Shown here piece by piece: positions 11,467 to 23,280 of a stretch of DNA of 64,000 bases; position 1 is the first letter of the stretch, and the number at the start of each line of letters is the position of its first letter. The notes beneath the pieces are model-generated. The model was given only the letters and a program-made list of their open reading frames with translations. It was not told where the DNA came from and made no database searches. Where the stretch lies: NCBI GenBank assembly GCA_023014485.1, contig JAJOZX010000997.1:251001-315000 (forward strand), given 5' to 3'. Source of the DNA: Bathynomus jamesi (Eukaryota > Arthropoda > Malacostraca > Isopoda > Cirolanidae). The position numbers and the translations under genes are program-made.

Positions 11467-12989
11467 TTAATTTTGAATTCTTACCTTTCTGTGCTGTAGA
11501 TCTGCCAAAGCTTTGGATGCCTTCAAAGTAACTTCTTTGCAAATCCTGTATGTTCGTCCATTAGTAGTAGATGCCTCAACTTGTGTTAGAATATCTGAAT
11601 ATGGTAAGATTAATTCATCTGGTCGACCAGGATACACAAATGATGGGTTTGGGCCATGAGGATGAAGGAATGTGACTTTTACTTCTCTATTCTCTGGTAT
11701 CTTTTCCAGCACATATGCCACCCACCAATGGCCATCATGCAGCAGTAACAAAACCATGTATTTTCTCCTCAGTCACAACTTCTTCCTTTTCAGTAACTTT
11801 CTCAATATTTGAATAATCTGATAATGAATAATGTTTAACCTTAAGAGAAGTCAATGAAACTGGCTGTAAATGGTGTAATTTCTGTGTACCAGCAATAGTC
11901 CTTGCAGTTGAGTGTCTTTCTTGGAGAAGTTGGCTTTCCTCTTCATGCTCTTTATTGGTTGAAAAATGACATTTTATATTTACAATATTTTCACTTGCAA
12001 ATGTATATAACTGTTCTGCAGTAAGGATCTGTTCATCATAAGGTCGTTGTAGACTAGCTTTTGCAGCTAATCTCTTAACTGTGCCTCCAACACCATCACA
12101 GGGTCCCTTTCCATGACTTGTTGCAAAAAAATTCCATTCTGCCTCAATTCCAAAATCATCTCTGTGATGGCAAAGATTCAAAAAGTTTTTGCAGTTCTTA
12201 TACTGTCCTGCACACCCATCTGAAAAGTAAATTATTTTGTGGATGGAACCGATGGATGAGATATTATTTTTTAGGAATTTTATCAGATGCTTTTGAAACA
12301 AATGTACAGCAACTGTGTTATGGATGTTACACTCTGAAATAACAAAGCTAAGGTGAGCAATCTCATCTTCCTTTTTATCAGGGTTTCGGAGCCGGTAAAA
12401 AAACTTCTGGCTCCGACTCCGGCTCCGGAGCAGAAATTTTTTACAGTCTGGCTCCGGCTCTGGCTCCGGCTCTTTTATAGTAAATTCTGTTAATTATAAA
12501 ATAAATATCTAGATTTATATAACTAATTGTCCAATTTAAAATATTGCACAAAAATATTTTATTATTAAATCACTTTAATACTCAAAATTTAAATTTCTTA
12601 TGATTTTAAATTAGGCAAATATGATGATAGAATGAAGTTATTTAAATAACTAAAGGAAAATGATGAAAACTAAATGATATTAAATATTTATTAACAATGG
12701 TAGCTTATATAAATTAGAGAAACTTGCCTCCTAATTAGTTCAAAGTTCAAACTTAAGAATTCTCGTATGGAGAATAGTAACAATCAAACTTTCTGAGATA
12801 ATATATGCATCTTTTTTTAAGTGTTGAAACTTGAAAGCTTCATGAAAGCCAACTTGGCTTGAAAAAGAGCTGAATATTTCAAAAAATTCAGTTTTTAAAT
12901 TTTTAATAGGTTATATTATTTACTTAAAAAGAGATTTTCTTTTAGTCAAAAAGTTTTGTAATTTAATTAACAAAAGCAATTCAACTAAA

Positions 12990-13620
12990 AGTCAAAAGTT
13001 CAAACTACTAATACATATTATAAAAGAAAATTTACAAAATCATTTACCCTACGCTTATAAAATCAATACTACTCCTTGGATTAACAAATAAAAACTAATG
13101 CAAAATTTTTTTTATTCTAGCTAAGGTATAATCAAACTAATTTTAAACATAAAATCAAGATATTCTTCTTGTAAATCTGTTTCCTTAAAATAATTGAAAA
13201 TTAAAATTACTAAGTTTATTTATAATTTTTTTTTTTAAAACAAGATGGCCTCAATTATATTTTTTTTAAGTGTAACCTTAAATCAGACTTTATCTTTAAA
13301 GTTCAAACTACATATTAAAAAATTAAAAAGTTAGCAAATTCAATGATACATTTACAGTATCATAAATCATAATACTCCTTGTATTAAAAAATGAAAGCAA
13401 AATAATAACTTTTGCAGAAATTTTTACTAATGTAGCTAAGGTAGGAAACTAATTTTTAAACATAAAATCAAGATATTCTCCTTGTAAATCTGTTTCCATA
13501 AAAAAAATTATGAATTAAAATTTTTTATCTAAGTTTACTTATAAACATTTGTTCTTAAAAATAACATAGCCTCAACAATATCTTCTTTCATACGTGCCCT
13601 TAAATCAGATTTTAAAATTT
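12990..13620. repeat. Direct duplication (~313-bp period) at the 3' end of the hAT-3 gene
   Basis: Two diverged copies each contain CATAAAATCAAGATATTC (about 13148 and 13461), then TTGTAAATCTGTTTCC, then a block matching the last codons and 3' flank of the transposase (CCTTAAATCAGA at about 13276 and 13590). The first copy is a decayed duplicate lying beyond the stop codon. The stretch 12480-12990 before it is AT-rich with no ORF. Confidence 0.6.
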
Positions 13621-15559
13621 TCAGTGCTGAAAATAGCCGTTCAACACTGACTTGTGTTGAAGGCATAGCTACTAGAAGATTTGCAACATCTCTTATAACT
13701 TTAGGATACCTTTCTATTACTTGTTCAAAAGACAGTTTTGACGAATGGTCAAATTTTTCAATCTCAGGAAAAGATTCCTCAACTTGCAATTTGAGGGTAC
13801 ACATTGGACTGAGAGGTGGTATTAGTTCACTTTCTAAACGAGGACGTTTTGATTTCTTACCATGTTGAATATCAATAATTTTTTCAAAATCAAACTCGCT
13901 GACATCAGAAGTGGTGGAAGGAGATGATGAATTTGATGATGATGATGCAATAATCTCGGTTCCACATTCCTCTCTTAATAGAGAGACTTTATTTGAAAGG
14001 TCTAGGTTACTTTTCATTCTGATTGCTATATTGCATAGGGCATCCTTGGCTTTAACTACCTGTTCAGATGTTAATAAGCATCTATATCTAGGATCTATAT
14101 AAACAGCAGCAAGCAATACTTCATTATCAAGTAAAATATTTTCTCTCCTTTCCATGGAACTTTTAATGTCATCAGCTATGGTGCCTTCTATCTTGGAAAG
14201 AAAATACATCAAAGATTTCCACTCTTTCAAAAATTGACCGGGAGTCAAATCTTCACTTTGAATTTTTTTTGTTACTCTATATGGCTGGTACAGTACTCTT
14301 TCCAATCTTCTTGCTTGTTCCCACATTATTTCTGAAAGATTCACATTTGAATTTGCCATGTCCAAGAGTACAGGTTTTAATTCTAATAAGCGCTCTATCA
14401 TTAAATAAGTGCTGCCCCATCGAGTAGGTTGATCTAAAATAGCAACCTTGCCTGCACGTCTTTTAATTATTTCTTCCACTTTTGGGTTTCTTGCTGCTAC
14501 TACAACCTGTCTCAACTTACCTATGAGAGAGGTAGCATGTTTATCTCTCAATCCATCGCAAATAGCAAGTTGCAAGGTATGTGCACCACAACGCATGTGG
14601 TTGATTCTGGAGAAGTGTGAAATTTCAGATACAATACTGTCAATTTCTTCTACACAAGATGCCACTTCCTGAGTGTCTGTTGAATCATCATCATGTTCAC
14701 CAAATGTTTGTATATCATCTTCTGAAGTTGCCTCTTGATTATCATTCAACTTCTCAACAGTTTTAATCATATTTGATGCATTATCACTGACAATGCAGAG
14801 CACAAATTCTTTCGGTATGCCGTACTCTTCCAGAGTTCTCATAATTAGATCATGCAGGTAGTCACTAGTTTGCTGAGCATGTGTATCTTTTACTGCTATA
14901 GTGCGGGTGAGGATTTTATTATCATCATCAATAAATCAGATATTGATGGCAAAATAATGTGTCCGTATTCGTGTGCAACCATCAACTTTTAAATATATGA
15001 AGCGCCCTTTTAATTGCTCTTTGAGAGCAAATTTTTCTTCTTTTGATTTTTCTATCACTAAATGACGGATATTGTCTTTATCTAAACTAATCTTGAATTT
15101 CTGAGCCATTTCTTCTAGTAGACTGCGCATAGCTGGCTTTTCAAGCATAGATAGAGGCATAGAATCTTTAACAACTAACTCAATTATGCTATTTTTAAAA
15201 TTATCTGTAGTCATTGAGATAGTGACTTTTTGAGACATCAAAAATTTAGTAATGTTTTGCTGGTTTGCTTTAGTTTTTGAACTGGCAGAAGTACTGGGTC
15301 TTGAAAGCTCAAGCATTTGCTTCTTTTCTTCCATCATTTTTGATATTTCAGGATGTAATCGACTCAAGTGTCTTTTCAAATTATATGCTCTTGAGGAGAC
15401 ATCAGGCTTTTTGCTTTGAGGCTTGGTAATTTTAGTTCCACACGTTGAAATATTTCCCGAAGCATCAGAAACTTCACAAATACAAACATAGTGTTTCTTA
15501 TCTGAACTTTCAGTAAAATACTTGAATATATCAGACTTCTTTATTGAATCTCTATCCAT
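13535..15559 (-). pseudogene. hAT-3 transposase, one in-frame TGA from being open
   Basis: The reading frame runs from the ATG at 15559 to 13535 (about 674 codons) with a single internal TGA at 14936-14938, in the same frame on both sides. N-terminal BED-type finger (residues ~10-75: DIFKYF, CEVSDASGN-C, HL...LH). FIYLKVDGCTRI holds the first Asp. IVSDNASNM holds the second. MRCGAHTLQLAI and TRWGSTYLMIERLL follow, and the hATC end has STQVSVERLFSALKILKSD with the catalytic Glu. Length and order are standard for hAT. The TGA sits in the segment between FAINI and FIDDDNK; loss of a CGA Arg codon would explain it. No other frame break is seen, so this is a young copy. Confidence 0.92.
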
Positions 15560-17930
15560 TATGAAGGGTCATAGACTGATAATTATAATTAAAGAATCAA
15601 GTACAAATTACAAAGAATCTGAAAAAAAAGAAATTTAGCAATACAAGATAATTGACCTAAAAATAGTTCAATCCAAGTCAGAAGGACCAACCTTACTAGG
15701 TATGTATCTAGGTAGTTACCTACTTAGATAAATAGTTAGTACCTACCTACCTAAGGTCTCCACCGCCATAAAAATTTTTTACCTATATAATTAAGTGTTG
15801 TTAAGACAAATCTTCCCAAATATTTAATGGTTAAAAAATGGAAATTTGCAGATTATTCCTGCAACTCCTACACCTCCATAAAATCCAAGAATCCTATGGT
15901 ACCATTTTTTGTAATATATTACAAGAATTATAATTTGCAACTAAACCTATATTTAACAAATAACAATTTAGGTAGCAATATATCGCCCGGAGCCAGACCA
16001 TGGAGCCATATTTTCAAGGTTTCTGGCTCCGGCTCCAGCTCCAGGTAAGCAAAATTCACTGGCTCCACCGACTCCGGCTCCGAAACCCTGCTTTTTATAG
16101 TAAATAACAAATGGATGTAGAGTAGCCATCTCATTGTTCCAGTGAAAGCTCTGAACCTCATCTTGAAGAATAAAGGAATAATTTTCAGCAAAATCACACA
16201 CAGCAAGGACCTCACCATCTTTCAAAGACATTTTTGTTTCACGGTAATAAGTTGCTTGCATCTTTGTCTTGAAGTCATGTATCTGGTATTCTTTCAGTTG
16301 GTTACAGAATTGGTCAATATATTCATCTGTATTCAGTTCTACTGATTCAAGATTTGACCAATCTGTATTGGTCCACTTTTTAAAATTTATGATATCAATG
16401 AAGTTGTTTGTAAATATGTCCAGTAGTCTGTTTTTTAAATCTGATGGATCTCCACATTGTTCACATTGTCTGAGGCAGGATTGCATTCCATAAAGGCAAC
16501 ACAATGACGTACATTCTTAATAGGTGTGTCATCATTTGCAGTTAGTTTTTCTAATTCAGCTCCTACAAACATAAGTTTGGCATTCTGATGAATTGTACAG
16601 ACACATACTGAGTGAGTTCCTGTTGCTCCAGCAATAACACACTGCTTTGGACGCAATTCTGCAAATTTACTGAATCCCACAAATTGCTCTACAAGCTTTC
16701 TCTTTTTTATGGGTGATTCACCAATTGAAACAAAAGAAGCATTCAAAGTACACATCTCATGGTTTTGCTCTGAAGTTGATGCATCACTATTGTCAACATT
16801 TTCAATTTTCTCAAGATCTTCAGGTGGTTCACTACTACAAGAAGAATCATCATTTATGTCTGAATTCAAAGTGCCTATTCTTTTCTCAGGCAATGACTCA
16901 AGATGTTCTCTACACTGCTTACAAAGTCTGATGTAGTGTTAAGTGCAGATCGGGAAACTTATTTACAAGTTCCTGTGGTACAATTCTCAAACTCTTCTTT
17001 CGACACTGACCTTTGTGACGCAGCAAAGGATCAGCACACTTCTGTTTCAGTTTTAAATGTTCCATGTTTGTACTCTGAAATCACAAAAGCACAAAGAAAA
17101 TCCTGAAAAGAAAACAATGAACAATTAATGAATTATTAAATAAATTTTTATACATGTATTTAGTAAAAATAAATTAACTTTAACTTGAAGTCAGGAGTCA
17201 ACTCTGTAAAGTTGACAGTACTTATATACTAGTTGGGCCTTTGGATCAGCGCTACTCCAGTAGATTTGGGGCTGTCGAGGGGTTTAACCCTGGTTGTCTT
17301 TCAAAAGACTTCTTTTGGCACAGGTCACAAAAAGGTTTTTGAACTAATAATGTTAAGTTGAACTAAGTCTTCACTGACACTATATCAGAACAGAACTTTT
17401 AAATAAATGAACTGACAAAAAAAATCTAAAATTGAAGAATGATGCCAACTTCATTTATTTTTTATACATTGAACTAGTTATCAGCCACTTACAGCTTCTT
17501 GGGATTTTGTTGTACATGACTCAAGGTATTAATGTAAAAAAATTGAATTTTTTAGGAGAAGGTATTTTTTTTTTATTCAAGGTCAAAGGTCAACTTTTGA
17601 AGGGATTTTTTTATTTTCACAGTAGAGATATTTAATGAGAGACAATAAACAAGGGGCTACTAAAGAGCTTTAAAATGAGACCAAAATCAATGCTCTAGCT
17701 TTAATAGGTTTTTAGTTACACCGTTTTGAAAATAGTCATTTAACGCAAAAAAAGGTCAAAATGTCACAACTTTGTGACCTTGTATCTCAGTAACCAAAGG
17801 TCAGTCAGCTCTAATAATTTGGGAATTTAAGTTTGGCATGTATATCTGCTATTGTGCCAAGTATGAGCAAAATTGAAAGGGGTGAGTGCAAAAAGTGCCA
17901 TTTTGTGGCTGAGTTGACATGGAATGACCC

Positions 17931-18420
17931 AACTATAATCGTCGCAGATGGATCCCAAGATCAGGGATGGTAATACTGGGGTTGGAGTTGTTAACAATTT
18001 GGATTATTCTTTTGTGCTGCTTAAGTATAGATTGGTATTCACATGTGAATTATATGGCATGTATAGGGGGTTGAAGTTGGGGTTGGAATGTCCAAATAAT
18101 AATGTGATTGTGTGTACTGATTCTTTGTCATTGCTGAAAGTTCTGGTATCACATTTCTTGAAACACTTTCTAATTAAGAAAATTCTGGTGTTGCTGAAGA
18201 GGATCCTTATGAAATCAGTTCAATTTGTATGGGTTCCTGGACACAAGGGAATTAAATGGGAAATGAATTGGCAGATTCATTGGCTAGATCTGCCAATGTT
18301 TTAGGAAGATGTATCACAATTCCACCTGCTTATTTTGAGTTTAGGTGTTTGAGTAAAGGGACTTTGTATGAATGGGACTACTTTCAGATGCCAATATTGA
18401 TTAGATAACATGTTAAATAT
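17931..18420 (+). pseudogene. LINE-A RNase H domain
   Basis: LINE-A resumes after Sola-like S1. Frames read TIIVADGS (first catalytic Asp), ELYGMYRGLKLGL (catalytic Glu) and NNVIVCTDSLSLLKVL (second Asp). They end with FVWVPGHKGI, the conserved WVPGH motif, and a LADSLARSAN-like stretch near 18280. This is the C-terminal RNase H of I-type LINEs. A frame change near 17948 and another near 18265 make it inactive. A RNase H places LINE-A in the I group or a close relative rather than CR1. Confidence 0.85.
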
Positions 18421-18502
18421 TAATTTTTAATTTTATTAATATTCATTTGCACAGCATATGAAACATATTTTCTTTCATTAATTTTTATGAGCATTCTGAA
18501 TA

Positions 18503-19355
18503 CAGTAATACCTTGCATAGTACAGTTTTGAACAGTACGGGTTTTGCTATAATACGGTTTATAAATTTGGCTGTTTGGCAATTTCTTTTACCGCATTGTG
18601 CCAATGATTTTACCGGTTTTGAATCCCAAATTAAAACTGTTTCTGAAAACATTGTGCAGCTTGGGAAAGATCATCTCGGTTTGGAAGCTTTGGATTGTGA
18701 CAATGTGTGCCAATGCATTGACTCGCATTTTGCTGACCTTGATGACGAAACTCTTGTGGAAATAGATCAGCAACGTTTATACGAAGAAAAAGAGGAAAAT
18801 CAAGAAGAAGAAAATGTTGCGCCCACGAAAGAATTCACATTGGATGAGCTATCAACGTTAATTGCAAAAGTAGAAGATGCTTGTGACTTCATAATGAACG
18901 CGGATCCAAACATTGAACGAGGCATTAAAGTTAGGCAGGTGTTACAAAATGATATTCGATGCTATAAAGATATGTACAGTATGCTGATAAAAAGAAGAAG
19001 AAAACTGTGTAAACTATGTTCAAATATTTTTCAAAATAAAAATTATCTTTGTCTTTACTGTATGTACGGTACATTGTTTATTTACTAATAAAAATCTTTA
19101 GTACATACTGTACTACTATTTTTTAATTTATTTTTATCCTTTTTAATTTCTTTATGTGCAAGTGTGTGCAAGAGTTCCATGTGCATTGATTTGCAGTAAG
19201 CAAACGGCTAAATATTTTTGTGAACAGACGCATATAATCATATGATTGGAACGCATTACATTAAAACACATTATAATAATACCTTCATCAGTATGGTATT
19301 GCATAGTACGGTATTTTTTTGGCACGCATTAACTGTACTATGCAAGGTATTACTG
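18503..19355 (+). mobile_element. Tigger-like element, internally deleted, TA target
   Basis: Inverted ends CAGTAATACCTTGCATAGTA (both sides, about 25 bases) are flanked by TA at 18501-18502 and 19356-19357. The inner part encodes the C-terminal region of a Tigger/CENP-B-like transposase. The DDE catalytic core is missing, so the copy is non-autonomous. Confidence 0.85.
18513..19088 (+). pseudogene. C-terminal remnant of a Tigger (pogo-type) transposase
   Basis: An open frame of about 190 codons with no DDE motif. From about residue 30 it is acidic and helical (DFTGFESQIK, then an EEKEENQEEENV run), similar in style to the region downstream of the DDE domain in Tigger/jerky-like proteins, which varies widely. 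The first ATG lies inside the inverted repeat and is unlikely to be a genuine start. Assigned mainly through the Tigger-type ends that enclose it. Confidence 0.55.
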
Positions 19356-19479
19356 TATAGTATTGTTTTTCTAAGATTTAGGTGGTGTGTGTTCTGTGGA
19401 ATATTAACTATTTTTTTCATGTAAAGTACCATAAATTATTGAAAGTTTTACAAATTTAAATAATTTTAATTTTGTACCA

Positions 19480-21900
19480 AATTTCAAATTTGAGTTTTGA
19501 TCAGGAAGATCTTGTTTAACTAATTTCTGGCTTTTTAGAATGTATCACTGATCAGGCAGATAATGGGCATAAAATAGGATATTACTTAGAATTTAGTAAG
19601 GCCTTGTGCAAAGTTTCACAAAGGGAGTGTATATGATTTAAAGTAGGCGTGCAAAAGGACAGAAACTTTCTAAGAATTTTGAGAACTTTACGTGGAAAGT
19701 TTTGGCAATTTTGGGAATTTTCAATTTTAGGTTATTTTTAAGGTTTATTAGATATTTTATGGCAGTAAACAGTAAAATATAACATATTTAAGTATTTTGC
19801 ACCCAAGAAAGAAAATCTGGCTCTTATCAATAGTTTTTATTGAGTTCAGGTGATTTTGTTAGGAATAAACCTGTCTAAAAGTAAGAATTTGGAGTCAGTC
19901 TGCAGGAAATTCATGTTTTAATATTCACTGATTACAAAGATCTATTTTTACATGGGGAGTTTCCCTTTCAGCACTTGGGAAATTTTGTTCTCATGAAATA
20001 ATTTGGGGGTTAAAAAACTTTCAAGGAGTAGGGTTTTCCATTTCAACATCTCCAATTTCATGCTACTGCGAGATGCCAGGATCATACCTACTGCTTGTGA
20101 ATCATTTGCTCACATTACCAACTGCATTTTGAATTGCTTTTCTTGGCTGCATTATTTTACACTTTCCTCAAACAATTAAATCACCATACACAGAGTATCC
20201 TCATTTAAGAATACATGGAGCCCTGTTCATTTTATGAACAGTAACAGCAACATGAAAATGAAAGTTTTTGAAAGTTCCCAAAGTTCCCAGTAGAAATTTA
20301 CTGTTCTCGAAATTCCTGGGAATTTTACAACCCTAATTTAAAGACTGTGTTATTAATTTGGTAAAAGAATGGTTATGGAATAGAAAATAATTTTAAATTA
20401 TCACAAATCACATGAAATCAGGGGTTCACAAGTATCAGTATTAAGAGCATTACTTTTTATTATGTATTGAATGACTCCGAGTCATTATAGTCAGGAATGT
20501 GAATGTTCATATGAGCTGCAAAATGATCTTGGCAAAGTGATAGCTGATAAATAGCAGGTGACATTTAATATTCAGAAATATAGCTATCTCCATACATAGC
20601 CTAGAAATGACACTTACGTTATGAGATAAAGGAAACTGTTTGGATGAGTAAAAGGATCTAGGCATTATATCAGTACTGTACTGTAATGATCTTGTATTAG
20701 AACAGCATTTGGATGTTGATAGTGTGAATAGTCCTAATAAAGTGTTACAGAGCATTGATACTATAGCCAAAATTTTTTGTGGAATAGCTCTTCCAGATAA
20801 TATATTTGCATAGAAATCAATTGGCAGTTTGAACAGAACTTTCACCCTGCATTCTCTCTTAAATATTTGAAGAACATTACATTCTTTTTTCACTTGAAGG
20901 TACATGGAACAAATTCTGAAACAATTTCAAGGAACATACTATTGAATAGGCCTACTAAAACATAAGCATAAACCTATTTTCCTACATCATAAAATGGTTT
21001 AAAATAAATATTTCTATTTTTTCTTGGGAAAAAAAAAGTGACTGTGACTTAAGTATTCTATTAAAGTTGGCAAAACCAGTGGTAAAAGTAAGTGTGAATA
21101 GAATTCTATGTAAAATGAGGTTTTGTAACTTTTGTTCTCTGTTCCAAGAGCAGTGTGAAGATGGTATTAGGTATCAAGAGTAATGTTCAAAATAAACAAG
21201 TCATTTAGGGATTTTTTCATTTTCAGTTTTTATTGGTAAAAATAAAGGTAAAATTTAAGATTCACAACAGTGAATATTTTTAGAGTTCAAAATAATGATA
21301 GTACCTAATCTAATTTAATACTGAATAACTTAACCTGAGGTGTGAAATTCAGTCATGAATCTGATATTTAGCCAAAATAAATATTACAATTGTAAGGTTA
21401 ATCCTCGCTTAAACTGTATGCAAGCAGTCATTGCATCAGTGCCAAGATATAGGCATCTTTGGAGCAGTATAATTCAAGGTTATCAAACTAGTCCATCATT
21501 TAAGATGACTAGAATACTATATAGGGAATTTATATGAATTAGGGATCTAGTTGTGATAGACATAGCTTATTCAAGTGTTCAAAATATTCTCAGGCATACA
21601 AAATATGAATGTAAAGGCTTTTTTTCCCTATTGGAGAGCAATATTAGAAAACAGACATGTACTATAGTTTGAATGTACATTTTTTTTCCAGTCTTAGGGT
21701 TATAGACTAAGAATGATTTATTATTATATGATGTGGTGAATTTTAGCTCCTTAAAAATGTTTAAGAAACAGTTGGACACTTTCTTGAATGAAGAGAACAG
21801 TCAGTACGTAATTAGTCTAGTGTAAATTTCTGTACATTTTGGCTGTTATTGAGAATAATAGTATGACTATGTTAAATAGAATGGTTAAGTTTTTTTCTTA
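19480..21900 (+). pseudogene. LINE-B: CR1-like LINE remnant (RT and 3' part)
   Basis: Broken frames with recognisable RT pieces in order: SGRSCLTN followed by LEFSKALCKVSQR (19490-19630; compare the SGRSCLSN and LDFSKAFDKVPHR of LINE-C), LVKEWLWNRK (20350-20390), VLRALLFIMY and LQNDLGK (20420-20530), and at the 3' end VVNFSSLKMFKKQLDTFLNEEN (21735-21790), the standard CR1/L2-type C-terminus. A hAT MITE splits it at 19644-20335. Many stops show it is old. Stretches between the pieces are AT-rich with no other identity. Confidence 0.65.
19644..20335. mobile_element. Non-autonomous hAT MITE with 8-bp TSD
   Basis: Begins TAGGCGTGCAAAAGGAC; the complement of the right end is TAGGGTTGTAAAATTCCCAG. 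A perfect 8-bp duplication ATTTAAAG (19636-19643, 20336-20343) flanks it. The interior repeats GGAATTTT/GAGAAC motifs and has no coding capacity. It interrupts LINE-B. Confidence 0.88.
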
Positions 21901-22266
21901 TAACTGAAATACTATACAGGTTGGTGCCTTTCACTTGCACTCTGAAACTAAAGCCTCTGATAATGCTAGTGAGTAATTTACTTATAAATTATAAACTGTT
22001 AGCGAGTATATTTCCTGGTTATCATGGCCACAGGGCAGGCATTCATTATACTCTACAATCCTTCTCTGCACTTTAGCATTTTAGGCTATTTGTTTTGATT
22101 GTACTTTCCCAGTTTTTGCTTTTCAAATGTGACTCTAAATGCTATTCTGTAATGAAGGAATTGGGCTATAGCTAGCAGAAAGATTTTGTAAATATTTTTA
22201 ATTTAATTAAGCCCAGCATTATATCATTACATTGCCTAACTTCTTGTCAATATCTTGGTAAACATA
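21901..22266. other. LINE-B 3' flank / unassigned AT-rich DNA
   Basis: No ORF longer than about 40 codons and no recognisable element. A possible exon-like segment at 21920-21968 (AG before, GTGAGT after) was considered and not accepted. Confidence 0.4.
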
Positions 22267-22789
22267 TAGGGTGTACACAAAGTCCTTTTCTGATTCTAAA
22301 CTTTAATTGTAAATAAACATGAAATTCAAAGAAGACACAGTAATGCTTTGTTTTGCATGTTGTTGCATAACACTTTTTGTTTTGTTTTTGTTTTTTGTTT
22401 TTTTTTGTGGATTAATTAATGCATGATATGGTGATATGCCCTTTCTTCTTTGCTGAAAAGAATGTTATGGCACAAGTGCACCAGGACATGCTTGAGTTTT
22501 TTGTACTCCCCCTACTCAGGGTTATTTTTGGAATCATACAGGGCTCCCTCTCAAAAGTCGAGATAATCATATTTCATTAATGAAATATGAAAAATTTGGT
22601 TATTAAATAAGAACAACCAGTGGTGGCATTTTAAAAAATTCATGCTGATTTAGCTTTGAGTCTTAGCTTATGCAAGTTTGAATAAAAGGTAGTGAAATGT
22701 CTTTGTCCTATCTCTGAATTCATGTGTAGTGTTTAACTACTGAACAGTACTGGGAAAGAAATAATGAAAATAGTATTATAGATGCAGAC

Positions 22790-23190
22790 ATCGTACATAA
22801 AATATCCTGGACTTTTTCAATTAACACCCATCCCTACTCCCAGTTGGAAGACCTTCAACCATCCATCATTTTACAGCAAGACAATGCACTTCCACACTGG
22901 GGTTTGTTAGTGTGTGAGTTCTTGAACATCACTTTCCCTGGAAGATGGATTTGGCATGATGGGCTGGTGACATGGCCTCCATGATCCCCTGGTATCATGC
23001 CTCAGGACTTCTTCCTGTGGGGATATGTAAAGGATTGTGTACCAAACTCCTGTTGCTGACATTGACATTCTTTGTGCAAGGATTTGCGATGCCATCAACA
23101 GTATCATGAGAAAGGTGCTAGTGAATGTATGGCGTGAATTCTACTTTACTTGGATGTGCTACATGTAACTAATGGTGCACATGTTGAGAT
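22790..23190 (+). pseudogene. mariner-type transposase C-terminal remnant
   Basis: Broken frames contain ILQQDNALPHWG (QDNAPPHW-type second catalytic Asp), FLNITFPGRWIW and MPQDFFLWGYVKD (DFFLWG signature preceding the distal region). Near the end a stretch resembles NGAHVE. These are typical of Tc1/mariner enzymes of the DDxD class with the P-x-D-F-F-L-W-G motif. Stops and frame changes are frequent. Upstream sequence (22380-22790) is AT-rich and no longer recognisable. Confidence 0.75.
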
Positions 23191-23280
23191 TTAATGAGAA
23201 ACGATATAAACTTTGTGTTATGCAGTGACATGCAAAACAAAGCATTACTGTGTCCTCTTTGGATTTGATGTAATTAATTA

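Larger units (their letters stand above)
12379..16090 (-). mobile_element. hAT-3: near-intact hAT transposon with 8-bp TSD
   Basis: Ends are CAGGGTTTCGGAGCCGG (left) and, on the complement of the right end, CAGGGTTTCGGAGCCGGAGT. A perfect 8-bp duplication CTTTTTAT (12371-12378, 16091-16098) flanks it. Subterminal regions hold several GGCTCCGGCTC hexamer-type repeats, GC-rich against an AT-rich interior; such clustered motifs often bind the transposase in hAT. It sits inside the coding region of the Sola-like S1 transposase, so it is younger than S1. Confidence 0.95.
11467..17065 (-). pseudogene. Sola-like S1 transposase, interrupted by hAT-3
   Basis: Proposed start at 17065. The N-terminal domain has a CADPLLRH motif followed by a RLCKQCREHLESL segment after a one-base frame change near 16930: a CxDPxxxH...CxxC zinc-like module. 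The linker (16893-16435) is Ser/Asp-rich. The core reads VLAVCDFAENYSF (candidate first Asp) and, beyond the hAT-3 insert (12371-16098), IIYFSDGCAGQYKN (second Asp) and ATSHGKGPCDGVGGTVKR. The C-terminal part (to 11467) has GTQKLHHL and a WWVAYVLEK...FLHPHGP region, with a frameshift near 11745. The hAT-3 duplication CTTTTTAT lies inside the coding frame; reading on both sides of it is continuous. Element S2 carries homologous N- and C-terminal domains. Family naming is from memory. Confidence 0.75.
10557..17930 (-). mobile_element. Sola-like DNA transposon S1 with ~470-bp TIRs and 4-bp TSD
   Basis: Terminal inverted repeats of roughly 470 bases (10557-11023 and 17455-17930) begin GGGTCATTCCATGTCAA at the left; the right complement begins GGGTCATTCCATGTCAACTC. 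The flanks carry AACT on both sides (10553-10556, 17931-17934). Very long TIRs, GGG-type ends and a 4-bp duplication fit Sola (probably Sola2), as far as I recall that superfamily. A multi-part minus-strand transposase lies at 11467-17065. Its largest exon is split by hAT-3. Without that insert the element would be about 3.65 kb. Confidence 0.75.

Noticed and set aside
20507..20905. 132-codon minus-strand ORF with no homology
   Set aside because: It is antisense to readable CR1-like RT fragments of LINE-B and has no motif.
21920..21968. Exon-like segment with AG before and GTGAGT after
   Set aside because: It would end in phase 1, which puts a stop in the next candidate exon (24039-24104), and it lies in the LINE-B 3' region.
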